Positions 11,420 through 21,880 of a stretch of 64,000 nt of DNA are shown here, one piece after another. A program made the translations under genes and the position numbers. The notes under the pieces are model-generated. The model saw nothing but the letters and a program-made list of their open reading frames with translations. It was not told where the DNA came from and searched no databases. Each line of letters starts with the position of its first letter. Position 1 is the stretch's first letter. Source of the stretch: Emydura subglobosa (Eukaryota > Chordata > Testudines > Chelidae); contig ML679941.1 of the NCBI GenBank assembly GCA_007922225.1, forward strand, positions 56,321,849-56,385,848, read 5' to 3'.

Positions 11420-12394
11420 CTGCAACAGGTGCTCTGCAGGAGTATGAGACGACGTGTTGAAGGTCATTTTGTCCACTGTAAGGGAAGCAAAGCACAAGGT
11501 ACCCATTGTTAATTTGTCCCATGGAAGAAAAGCAATGTTACGATTTATAAATAACTCCCCTTAGCCTTCCCAAGGGAAGGCTAGAACCGCATACCATTGC
11601 CTAACTATTGAAGGGGTTGGAGCGCCGTTCCAGCCATGGTAAGTAAAGGGCTAGTGCATCTATGTTACGGAAATCCCCAGTGCCCATGCTGCACAAGTCC
11701 ATGCTCCCTAGAGCAGCATGGTTGTTGGGCTCCCATTGATCATGCTTTTAACAGGTGGTAGAAAGGGTGAGGGGTGGGTATGGGTTAACTGTCTCCGGAG
11801 GAATAAAATGGGAACCCATTTGCAGATGCCAAAGGCCCATAGCAACAACTTCCTACTTAGGGACTTGCAGGTTGCTGCACCAGGAAACCATCCCCGGCTA
11901 TGGAACAACACACACTTTAAAGAATTTTCTTGGGCAGGTAATGTAAATGTGCACCATCTTCCCTGGGTAACCATGAGTGATATCAGCCTTCTGAGGGCCA
12001 CGCAGGCGGAAAGGGAAGATTTGCTGCAAGCATCTGGCTACAGGCCTGGCCTTTATGCTGCTATGCTGTGTTCCACGATGATGCCTGCACAGTTAATAAC
12101 AGAGTGGTGGGGGAAAGTGTCCTATCGCGGTGGAAGAAATAAGGCTGCCCTCCCAAGAAACCTTCTGCAAAGAACTACATAGTACCTACATGAAAGCTTC
12201 TTGGAGATATGCATGGAGGATTCTTGGAGCATCCCTGTGCATATAAATAATCTTTTCTGGGGTGAACCCAATGCTTAAACACACGAAGTACAAGGAAGCA
12301 CAGCCCCACCGCCATACACACCACTTTTTCCCGCTGATACAAGATTATGGATTGGGGATATAACCAAAGACATGCAATTTGCAGTACATACTCC
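11420..12394 (-). other. Presumed intron of the Harbinger SANT gene
   Basis: Non-coding on the minus strand between the two exon-like blocks. The + strand frame at 11718-12182 is a chance frame in this interval. The intron is inferred from the acceptor-like end at 11420 and the donor alignment with copy 2. Confidence 0.5.
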
Positions 12395-12425
12395 CCAGAT
12401 GTGGCTTCCCCGGCATCCCAGTCAG

Positions 12426-12812
12426 TCACGGTTTTCTGTGTCTGGGTGGGCTGCCCCTGTGTTGCAAACAGCTCCTGGCTTTCAGGGAGAAGGAATACCC
12501 CACTCGCCTGCCCCCTGTTCTCATCATCGTCTCCTCCTCCTCATCCACAGACTCATCCTCATTCATTCTGACCTCGGACTCCCCTGAGGTATCAATGCTG
12601 CGTGGTGGCATAGCGGTGGGGTCTCCGCCGAGAAGTGCATGCAGCTCCTCATAAAAGCGGCATGTTTTTGGTGAGGAGCCAGAATGACTGTTAGCTTCCC
12701 TAATTTTCTGATAAGCCTGCCTCAGCTCTTTGATCCTAATGCAGCACTGCTGCATGTCCCTGTTGTGCCCCTTCTTCAACATGCTGCAAGATATCGTCTT
12801 GCAGATATCCAA
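12426..12812 (-). pseudogene. Harbinger Myb/SANT-like partner, first exon
   Basis: The protein includes MLKKGHNRDMQQCCIRIKEL and RQAYQKIREANSHSGSSPK, then CRFYEELHALLGGDP, which is the Myb/SANT-like trihelix pattern common to Harbinger partners and to domesticated MSANTD/ZSCAN29-type genes. An acidic linker (NEDESVDEEEE) follows. The N-terminal first helix is missing from the open frame, so this copy is broken. By alignment with copy 2, the intron donor should sit at 12395-12394, where this copy reads GG instead of GT. The partner normally brings the transposase into the nucleus and to the transposon ends. Confidence 0.85.
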
Positions 12813-13259
12813 ATTTATTTTTCTTGCTCAGAGCTGAGCCATAACAGACTCTTCACCCCACAGACTGATGAGATCCAAGACCTCACTCGACTCCAGGCTG
12901 GAGTGTGTTTAGGGTCAGTTGTGCTGGCAAGCTCTCTCCATGCTGACCAAACAGGAAATGGGAATTCAAAATGTCCTAGGGCTTGAGGGGAGGAGCTATT
13001 TCCTGTTTACATGGCCACAGTGCAGCAGACTGTGAATGTGCAGAGTGGTCACAACAGATCATTATGAGATACTTCCCAGAAGCCAGTGACATCGATTTAC
13101 GTTGCGCTCTGCCTACATTGGCGCTCATTTGATCCACAGAATTTGACTTCAGCACTATGCCACTTGCAGAGGTGGTTTTATTAAGTCGAATTTTACCACA
13201 ATTTAGGTCGGCGGAACTGACATGCCAATCGACCTACATTATCAGTGTAGACTAGGCCT

Positions 13260-13839
13260 GTTCTAATTAGGTGGGTATGTGTATTTAGACTAAACATGTG
13301 ATTAAATTAATTAAAAAATCATGGAAATACACAAACATCTTTTTTAAAAGATATTCACACCCACCAAACACATGGAGAAAATGGAAAGGCTGAGTATGAA
13401 GCCTACAAAAATTTGCACCAGGATTAGAGACAAATTCATACTTTACTCCATGAGCTGAAGTCACATTATCTTACTTTTCTTGCATTCAGGCTAATAGGGC
13501 TACTTGCAAAAGTAATGTGAGCAAGATTTATCCCTGAATCTTCCAATTACTTGCTACCTACCCCAGGTAGCCCTAGCCTACTGGTCCCTGTTGTGACTGC
13601 ACAATGGAAACTTAATGTTTACTTGTAAATAGCTTTCCTTATGTATGCTTGTTTCACAATTTTGAAAGGGACTGCTCTGTTTTTTCCCTCTGTGTTATTA
13701 CTGCTCAGGGAATGCAGGGAGATGAGGACTTCATATGTGCTATTAAATAAAGCCTAATAGATTATGGTTCTAACTATGTTATCAGTTCTTCTATTGACAG
13801 AGTGTGATTCTCTATAAAGCTGCTTCCCATAACTACTTA
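13260..13839. other. Intergenic, nothing recognised
   Basis: AT-rich gap between the Harbinger end and the LINE 3' region. No feature supported. Confidence 0.5.
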
Positions 13840-13984
13840 AACCTCATCTAAATGCTGTAGCAGTGTGCCTGCATAATTAGGGCCTAATCTATAGTCCTCA
13901 CTCAGGCAGAACCAATAGCTTTCATAAGAATTTGCCTGAGTAAGGTATGGACATTGTTCTTCGTGACCAAAGATGACGCGGATG

Positions 13985-15780
13985 GTAATATTACGTCTTG
14001 TAAGTATGAGTGTGGCTAAAAAGGCCAATGCACGAGTGACAGTCCTTTCCACACTGAATGCACATGTAGCTCGATATCAAGGAATTCGTCTGCACTTGCT
14101 AAATCTGCCACTATTTATGACTCAGACTCTGTGCCTCAAGATTCATATAGTGATCAATCTCAAACTGAGTAATCCTATCATTGACTGCTTACCAACTTGA
14201 CCATCTGTTGCTGATAACTTCCAGCTGTCAACATCAATATTGCACTGCTTTAAGTTATGCTTCAGTGTGTCCTTGAGTGGTTTCCTCTGGTTGCCTCGTG
14301 TGCCTTTTAGTTCATCACATAGTAACTGCTTTGGTATTCTGCTGTCATCCATCCTCAACAAATGACCAGCCCAGTGTAACTGTGATGCGAAGAGCATGAC
14401 TTCAGTCTCTGTGGAATGACTGCATTCCAGAATTGTTATTGGTAATTGTATCCTGCTATTTGATGTGTATCTGGCATACAGATGTTGTACATGGAATTTA
14501 TCTAAAAGCTTGATGTGATGTGTGTGGGTCCACATTTTGCACCCATACAACAAGTTAGACAGCACATCCACTTTATAGCCTTTTAGCTTTGTTTGAAGTT
14601 TAATACCCTCTGCAGCCAGACTCTGCCTGATAGTCTGCCAAATGATGAACTGGCTTTGTTTATGTGACTTATCAGCTCCTTGTCTATGGTAGCATCATTT
14701 GACAATATGCTGCCAAGATAGCAGAAGTCTGTAATAGCTTTCAGCTGCGTGTTGCTGATGGTGACTTTTGGTTTTGTGTAGGGTTTCCCCGGTGCAGGTT
14801 GAAACATGACTTCTGTCTTTTTCAGATTGATTGTCAGCCCGTAATTTTTTGCACACTCTGTGAATCTATCCATAGTCAAATGTATATCTTCTAGAATATG
14901 TACAGTAGTCATTGGCATACAGCAGCTCATGAACAATTGCCTCAAAGACTTTTGTGGAAAATCGCAGCCTGTTCAGGTTGAATAATTTTTCAAAGGATGG
15001 GAAAGGTTTTCTGACACGAGCATTCAGGTGTCTCTTGTAGCGTCATTGAGCATTGTTGCATAGAAGACATTGAACAGATTGGATAAATTACACAGCCCTG
15101 CTTAATACCATTAGTGATAGGAAATGGATCAGACAGAACACCATCTACACAGACTTGTCCAAGTATTCCATCTTGAAATAATCTCAAAACGTTGGTGAAC
15201 TTTTCTGGATAACCAAACTTAATAGTTGCCAGAGTCCAATTCTACTGATGGTGCCAAATTCTTTAGCCAGGTCAATGAAAACAATGTAAAGGTCCTGTTG
15301 CTGTTCTCTGCATTTTTCCTGCAATTGCTGAGCTACAAATATCATGTCTGTCATTATTCACATTGGCCTGAAACCACACTGCGACTCCGATAGCACATGG
15401 TTAGTGATGCTGTGTAGCAGACCATCAAAAGTACTCTGGCCAGAATCCTTCCAGTGATGGAGAGTAATCACCATAGTTGCCACAGTCAGACTTTTCACCT
15501 TCTATTGGATATGGTCACAATGGTGGTACCTTTTGAAGTTTTGTGGTACATCTTTAGTACTCCATATATTGAGAAAGAGTCCATACACTCACCTCAGCAC
15601 GATCTCACCTCCATACTTGAATATTTCTGCAGGAATGCCATCAGATCTGGAGGCCCTGTAGTTCTTAATGGCACATGATTTTCGTCAAGGGACAGGACTG
15701 CGTCCATTTTGTCATTACATGTTGTCTGTGTGACCTGTCCATGCCAAGCAGATTCTCCCAAACTGGTGGCTAACACTGCA
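13985..15780 (-). pseudogene. LINE reverse transcriptase and C-terminus
   Basis: Motifs on minus include SDPFPITNGIKQGCVIYPIC (the NGVKQGCVLAP block), KKTEVMFQPAPGKPYTKPK, DFCYLGSILSNDATIDKEL, LLYGCKMWT, and SQLHWAGHLLRMDDSRIPKQ. These follow in the right order for RT palm, thumb and the post-RT domain. At the end QCGKDCHSCIGLFSHTHTY looks like the Cys2-His2 finger that closes this LINE family. Several frame changes separate these blocks (for example between 14945 and 14990), so no product is made. Near 15660-15610 the frame gives a remnant of the GPDG/PAE block before the palm. Confidence 0.85.
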
Positions 15781-17194
15781 GTAAATTCACCAACTAGTTA
15801 CAAACAGTGCTTCTGATCCTCCACACTGGTTATCAAGAAGCTAAAAACAAGAAGCTACACAACCCCCTTTATTACATTTCAGTTTCAGACTCCCAAGCAG
15901 CCACTAGGACCAGTAAAAGAATAATTTATTAAAATGCTATTCCCTTTACCAAAAAGTTCTCCTTATCTCAAAGGCTCAGTCTCATTACCAGATCAATATG
16001 AGTTTGGATCTTACCCAAAATACCACGCTGCCAGCCAATCTTTTAGTAACTAAAACTAAAGGTTTATTATAAAAGGAAAGAAATAAACAAGGTGAGAGGT
16101 GTTATGTGATTAAAGCAATCAGATACATACAAATGATTTGAAAGTCCATATATATCAAGTTTTTAGTAGAATTGTGGAGTTTGCAGGCTTGTATAGTCCC
16201 TCTGGTGTACATCCAGTATCTGGATGAGTCTCAGGGTTTTATTTCACAGCTTTAGTTGCAGGTGAATTGGTCCAGAGATAGGAAGCAGCAATGAAGACCT
16301 ATCCACGTACTGTGACTGGTTGGTGAATTTACTGCAGTGTTAGCCACCAGTTTGGGAGAATCTGCTCTCCTTTAGCAGCCTGCTCTGATGTTGGCATTTT
16401 CAGATGACTACCCTAGGCATGTCACAGTGGCGGAGTTAGCAGGATTCACAGAACCAGAACATTTGGGGTTTGGATCAGAACCCCACGCTATTCCAAATTT
16501 TAAAATTTGGTACTGAGAGCGTTAAAGTTAAAGGTTAAAGTTAGTCACAATGAGTGATCCACGATCATATGAAGCAATCAAACTGCAAGCTTTGAGAGAA
16601 AGCCTGCATCTTCAGCATGAGAGAGAAATGGCAGAACTTCGATTGCAAGAGAAAGGAGCACTGGCCCAGCTGGAAACAGAAGCTAAAGAGAGGGCCAAGA
16701 AAGCTGAAGAGAATGCCCAGGAATGCAGAAGACTGGAACTGGAAGCTGAGGCAAGAATTTCCAGACTTAAAACACGAAATCCAAGTAATAAAAGAATAGC
16801 AGAAACTGTATCTTTGTGAAAGTCCAGCTCCCATCAACAGCAAAGAATGGGAGAGAATCTTTCCAGTTTATATCAATTTTGGTATGTTTGATACTGATGG
16901 TAAATATATATGCACCAGGTTAATGTCATAACCCAGTCCCAGAGAGAGTATAAATGTGAAGCTTCTATGTTACCTACATATAATCAACAGGGAAATGCAG
17001 CAAAGGGGGCTGTGTATTTTTTGTTTTAGCTTTTTGATAACCAGTATGGGGTATCAATAGCAAAGTTTGTGGCTGGCTGGAGAGTCTAACTTCATTGTTA
17101 CCCATCAGTGCTGGGAGAATCTGCTCTCCTTTTGCAACCTGCCTTGACTTTGGCATTTTCAGGTGAGCTACCCTAGGCACAGATGGGTCACAAG
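15748..17194. mobile_element. LTR-like composite with inverted arms in the LINE
   Basis: Bases 15748-15800 are matched almost perfectly by the reverse complement of 16316-16366. A longer block (15748-15882) is matched more loosely by the reverse complement of 16993-17125. The phrase CTACCCTAGGCA occurs at the end of both 16349-16430 and 17112-17190 in the same direction, next to TCACA. AATAAACAAGG at about 16085 could be a poly(A) signal, and a gag-like frame begins at 16550. I read it as an LTR, a leader with a gag remnant, and part of a second LTR, but the arms leave room for other readings. Confidence 0.5.
16550..16819 (+). CDS. Gag-like coiled-coil reading frame
   Basis: Open from MSDPRSYEAIKLQALRESL for 89 codons. 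After about residue 20 it is almost wholly charged heptad-like helix (REMAELRLQEKGALAQLE, EAKERAKKAEENAQECRR), predicting a coiled coil. It starts about 120 bases after an LTR-like end, the position of gag in LTR retrotransposons, and similar Glu/Lys/Gln-rich starts are usual in reptilian gypsy-type gag. No capsid, nucleocapsid or pol follows before the next LTR-like piece. Probably a remnant; function is inferred from position only. Confidence 0.45.
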   Translation: MSDPRSYEAIKLQALRESLHLQHEREMAELRLQEKGALAQLETEAKERAKKAEENAQECRRLELEAEARISRLKTRNPSNKRIAETVSL

Positions 17195-18418
17195 CTGATC
17201 CACTGTTCTTATTAGTGCCTCATCTGTGATGGTGGATGGTGTGTTCAGAAGATCGCTGAAATGCTGCTGCCACCTTTGAAGGATTTCTTCTTATCAATGA
17301 TCAATATTAGGCAATCTGCACTCTTCAAAGGCACTGTAATAATGTGGGTAGGACCACATATGTCTTTCAAAGCAGCATAGAAGTCTCTGGTCTCATGACA
17401 GTTGGCACATCTCTGGATTTCATCTGCCTTGGCATTCCATCATGGATCCTGCATGTCTCTAAGCTTAAATTGGATGTCATGATATAGATTCCTCTATGTT
17501 GTTACTATGCCTGCAGAGACATGGATTGCAAGAATTTAGTAGTGCATCTCATGTTTTTAGTGAGTAATTTTTGGGTCACTTTTGTCTAACCAATCTTGGT
17601 GATGTTGTTTTACTAAATCCAAGGTGGCAAGAGCAACTTGATATACAATATCATGAAAAGTCGCCCGCTGACTAACAGCACTAGAGGTCAAACTAGCTTG
17701 CCTAGACAGAGCTGCTGTGATGATGTAGCAGAGCTGTGCTCATGTATATAAAATGCCCTTGTTTGGATCTTAGGGCATCCATGACATTTTCTTTGTGTCT
17801 GGTAGGTGGAAAAAGGCTTTAATGATCACTAGTTGCCACTTGACCCATTCACTGAGTAGCAGAGTTCCATTGCTATTCTTTTTCCCAATCCCATGCTGTC
17901 TGATGGCGTGCTGCCAGGTTATTGCATTACTTCCAACCCTGGCATTAAAGTCCCCCAGGATGATCAGTTTAGCTGATGCTGGTGCAGACAGGAGGAGTTT
18001 GTCTAAGTCACTATAAAACTTTTTTCTCATCATCGGCATTTGTCACGATGGGAGCATAAGCACTGATGATGGTAGTATTCTACTTGTGTTTCAATGACAA
18101 CTGCAGAGACATAAGATAATCAGTTATGCCTGTAAGTAGATTTTTGAGTTTGGCACCAACAGAGTTGCTAATGGCAAAGCCAACACCTGATTGTTGTGGC
18201 TTTGTGGATAGGCAGCCTCGCCAGCAAAACACGTACCCTGCACTGATCTCTCTGGGTTACCCTTCATCGGCAAATCTGGTTTCACTCAGTGCAGCAATGT
18301 CAACCCTATATCTGGCTAGTTCTTTTGCAACAAGTGTTGCTCCTCTCTCAGGTTGGCTAGTGGTAGGATTGTTATATAGAGTCCTAACATTTCATTAAGC
18401 GATTGTGAGTTTGCTCAT
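17190..18418 (-). pseudogene. LINE APE-type endonuclease
   Basis: The start ATG at 18418-18416 opens MSKLTIA and, after one stop, NVRTL, the WNVRTL opening of the family. Then come AALSETRFADEG, containing the catalytic SETR glutamate, and IIISAYAP-like blocks, and finally KLIILGDFNARVGSNAITWQ with the GDFNARVG catalytic block (17770-18039 frame). The domain nicks target DNA to prime reverse transcription. Scattered stops, for example at the NAWNVRTL-equivalent position and near 18090, make it inactive. Downstream, 17460-17240 still reads as the linker before RT. Confidence 0.85.
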
Positions 18419-19557
18419 TTTCTACCTGCATAGGCACATGACCTTCCATTTACAGTGGTTTGGTCAGATTCTTTGGAGTCAGGCAATTGTTAGGGCATCT
18501 TTTCTAGACCCTTCCCCATATGGGTTGAGCAGTGTAATCCTGTATAGTTGCTCAGACACCCAAGATGTTTCTGAATGGTTCTGCTACTCCCAGGTACAAT
18601 ACCAAGCACCAATCTCATGGGCTGCCTACATGCAGGTCTGTGTTACCATGCCTGTTGCGTCACCACTTGTCCATCATTGTAGGATTTTGCTTCATCATCA
18701 GAACACTCATATGAGTTATTTTTAGTGGTGATGGCTTGTGTTGCACCATCCACATACTCTTACCTGTTCTCCAGAGGCATGCATTTGCAAGATGACTAGC
18801 AGAGTGGGGTGCAGTCTACGGCTGTTGATATGGAAACATTCTATATGCTGACTACAGTAGTAGACAACTGCTATGCTTGCATCTGCTTTCTGTACTGTTG
18901 TAGAGAAGAGGACTTTCATCTGCTATAAAAACCACTGAGGTCTTTGCTACCCACCCTGTAACTGGAAAGCTCCTAAATCTTGGTGTCACAAGTCAGATAA
19001 GTATTTCCTCTGAGTATTGTCTGAGTAAGGACTGGATCAAACCTTTAACCTTCATTTTATTTCCTTCTTCTGAATCAAGTAGTGAGCAGAGCTGGGTACA
19101 ACCTCCAGACCTAAACTTTTGCAAAGAATCAAGAGTGTTTTAGATGTGGAGTTTTGATTCAATTTATTAGCTCTACAATGGGCTGAATGAAAACTCTGGA
19201 TCCAAAATCCATCAAACTCTCGAGGTATTCAGACATTTCCTAGCAAGTGACTGTCATTATTACTGGGCTGCTTGTACCTCTGACCCCGACTCACATATTT
19301 GGCCTCCAGCTCATCACCTATCTTGGCATGGAATCATGTGATTCTCCCATTCTTAGATGGGGCTTTCGGCTGTATTCCCCTGGTGCTAACTGTGCTAACT
19401 GTAGTGGGTCTGATTTAGGCTTAAACCCTGCAGCTCTGTTCTGTCCGGGATCAATGACAATGGTAACCAGTGACCAAACAGACTCCTTAGAGCAAAGTAC
19501 TGTTACCTCATTTTACCTGAGTGGTTAGCCAAAATTTGGGGACTCGAAGGTTGTTTC
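18419..19557. other. Intergenic; possible LINE 5' region
   Basis: Immediately upstream (minus strand) of the LINE endonuclease start and may include its 5' untranslated region. No clear ORF1 or promoter was seen. GTTTC at 19553-19557 is the left target duplication of the next element. Confidence 0.4.
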
Positions 19558-20534
19558 TGTTAAGAGGAGAAATTGATGGTGGAGTCAGGTATTTCTTGAA
19601 TGCAATCCTGTTTATTTACAAAGAACATACACACAGCCCTGTTTTCCTGAACACAGTAGGAATTAAACAGCATGAAAGAGTATTTTGCTCCAAGCCTCTT
19701 TCCAGCACTGCCCCAAAAGCCCTCTTTCTTAGTTTTATCTTAAGGTCACACTACAAATGCCTCTCTGGCTGTGTATCAAGTTGTTTTGCTGCTTTCTCTA
19801 TCTGGTATTTCTGCTGTTTCTCTCACATACACATACAGCTCTATGAAACAATACTCAGTCCCTTGCATTTGTGTTCAGAAACCAGGGAAAACCCCTCAGA
19901 CCACATGGCTCAGCTTCTTTTCTGGTCTTGCACAAGGCCTGTGTTCTATGTAATGGCTCCTATTGTTTCAGTTATCCATAAAGGAGTTTAACTGTTGCTT
20001 ACATTATCCTGAATGAAGGGCAACTTGTTACACCCACGAGTTTCAATGAGGTTTCATCCAACCCCCAGCATTACAGTTATTTATTTATAACAAAAGAATT
20101 TCAGAGAAAAAAGATTTTAAAACAATAAAAGAATCTACATGCTTGTCTGTCATTCCTTAAGGTTTACCATTTCTGCACCCTCAGAAAGATCCAATTCTCA
20201 CAGAATCCTTCCCAGAGCTTCTCTCTGTGTTAATCTGCCTCCCTGACAGCTGCTTACAACTGACCCCCTTTATTTTTCTGAGAAAGGCTTTTTACTGTTT
20301 ACTGTCCTTTTGATCTCCAGTTCCCTACCTGGCAAAGCAGCTGTGTCACTTTGAACTGGAGCCTGGAAATATGCCATTGCCTTGTAAATACCCGCCATCC
20401 ACCATAAGCATTTGGTCAGAGGTTGCTTATCTGGGGAGCCACTATGTTGTCTTTCTGTTTGTTCTTCCCAGAGCCCTCTGTTAAGCTACATCAATACATT
20501 CATACAGAAAATTTTTAAAACCCAAGATACAACA
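19558..20534 (-). mobile_element. Probable solo LTR
   Basis: Begins TGTTAAGAGG and ends GATACAACA, so the ends pair as TGTT/AACA. It is flanked by GTTTC (19553-19557) and GCTTC (20535-20539), a five-base duplication with one mismatch. On minus, AATAAACAGG near 19605 sits about 50 bases before the 3' end, as a poly(A) signal would. No coding frame of note. The mismatch in the duplication and the lack of internal genes keep this below certain. Confidence 0.55.
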
Positions 20535-20539
20535 GCTTC

Positions 20540-20825
20540 CCTTCACTGACCAGGTCATATACATTGCTCATAAAATTATTATATTGCATTAGTCCTGCAT
20601 TATTATCTGGCATTTCCACATCCATAACTGTGACTGTGTGTGTGTGAGTGAGAGTGAATGAGAAAAATGTTGGTAGCTGTCTTGGTCTTTAAGAAGAAGT
20701 GCATAAGGCTGATAATGTCTTTCAAAGGGCCAACAAATATATGATAATACATAAACCTTATGTATTAAATATTCCTTTCTTAGGGTAGGAGGCAGTTACT
20801 GTGTACCTTGAAGGACGCATATTTT
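20540..20825. other. Intergenic, short TG-rich tract
   Basis: Mostly unremarkable; a short TGTGTGTGTGAGTGAGAG tract lies at about 20637-20655. Confidence 0.5.
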
Positions 20826-21880
20826 ATTATTGTTTATTTGTATTACTGCAGTACCCGTGAGCCTTAACCAAGGACCCCATTGTGCTAGGCACTGTACAAA
20901 TACAGGACAAAAAGACAGTCCCTATCCCAAGGAGCTTATAATCTAAATATAAAACAAGAGACAACAGCTGGATATAGGCTGTGGTCTTTGCACACCAGTT
21001 GAAAATGACAATCAGGTTACGGGCCTGAGTGACAGGCAGGATGGTGGTGTTGCCCACAGGGAGTGAGAAAGGAGGTAGAAGGCCCTGTTAAGCCTGAACT
21101 GACAGTTAGACATCCACAAGGAGATGTCATAGAGAAAGGCTGAGATTTTAGTTTGAACAGAAGCAGACAGGTCCAGAGTAGAGAGGCAGGGCTGTGAGAT
21201 GTCAGCATAGAGAAAGTAGTTGAATTTGTATTTGCTGCTGAGATTACCCAGAGATAAGATGCAGAGGGAGAAGAGATGAGTACCAAAAAACAAAGACCTG
21301 TGGAACCCACAAAGAAAGCTGCAGGGGGATGAAAAAGATCCTTCACAGGACACACTGAGGGAACAATTAGAGCTGTTGTAAGAGAACCAGGAGAGGATAG
21401 TCACAAATGTTTTGGGAGGACAAGATTTCAAGAAGAGTATAGACAACAGAGTCAAAGTGACAGATCAAAGAGGATAAGGATGGAGTATTGGTTTTGAGCT
21501 TTGGCTAGGAAAAGGTCATTAGAGACTTTGGCAAGAATGGTTTCAATGGAGTGCAAGGGGGAAAGCCGAGAATGCCTAGGATGGAACTGGAGGAGAGGCA
21601 CTGTAGACACTAACTGTAAATATTACATCTAATGAGTTTACAGATGAAAAGGAGATGAGAGATGGAGTGGTAGTAGGAGAGGTCAGTGGGACCAAGAGTG
21701 TGGGTTTTGTTTTGAAGAGGGGTGAGATTAAAAAACTTATATTGTGAGGGGAAAGAGCCAGAGTGAGAGATTAAGGAGAAGAGTGAGGAAAGCATGAGAG
21801 TGGATGCAAAGGAGATGAGGATATAGGTTGGAATGCAGTCACTGGGACAAGTTGAGGGATAATAGGAGAAGAGCAGTTGA
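20826..21880 (-). mobile_element. L2-type LINE: RT fragment plus 3' tail
   Basis: The tail (20826-21000) reads on + as TTTGTATTACTGCAGTACCC, CCCCATTGTGCTAGGCACTG and CAAGGAGCTTATAATCTAAA. Upstream on minus the frame at 21455-21012 contains YKFNYFLYAD (an RT catalytic YADD-type box with its second half altered), then SVQTKISAFLYDISLWMSNCQFRLN, matching the L2 block after the catalytic box. Together they show a 5'-truncated L2 element in antisense. The coding part carries frameshifts. How far the element reaches beyond 21460 is uncertain. Confidence 0.75.

Larger units (their letters stand above)
9590..13259. mobile_element. PIF/Harbinger transposon, copy 1 (dead)
   Basis: Carries the two genes of this superfamily in convergent orientation: a DDE transposase on + (about 9650-10740) and a Myb/SANT-like partner on minus (12812 down to 11020). 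The right end (13231-13259), read on minus, starts GGCCTAGTCTACACTGATAA and matches the start of copy 2 at 63083. I could not find the matching left end; the left boundary given is only where transposase-like sequence becomes plausible. Both genes are broken. Confidence 0.8.
13840..18418 (-). mobile_element. Non-LTR retrotransposon (LINE), interrupted
   Basis: Read on minus, an APE-type endonuclease (18418 to about 17190) is followed by a reverse transcriptase (about 15780 to 14140) and a C-terminal zinc-finger-like remnant near 14060-13990. Between the endonuclease and RT, bases 15748-17194 are an inserted LTR-like composite. Stops and frameshifts are frequent throughout. The layout matches a widespread endonuclease-RT LINE family with the EVMxQPAPGKPY block; I do not assign its clade with confidence (RTE-like is possible). 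Confidence 0.85.

Noticed and set aside
11718..12182. 154-codon + strand frame
   Set aside because: Falls in the presumed intron of the Harbinger SANT-like gene on the other strand and has no recognisable domain.
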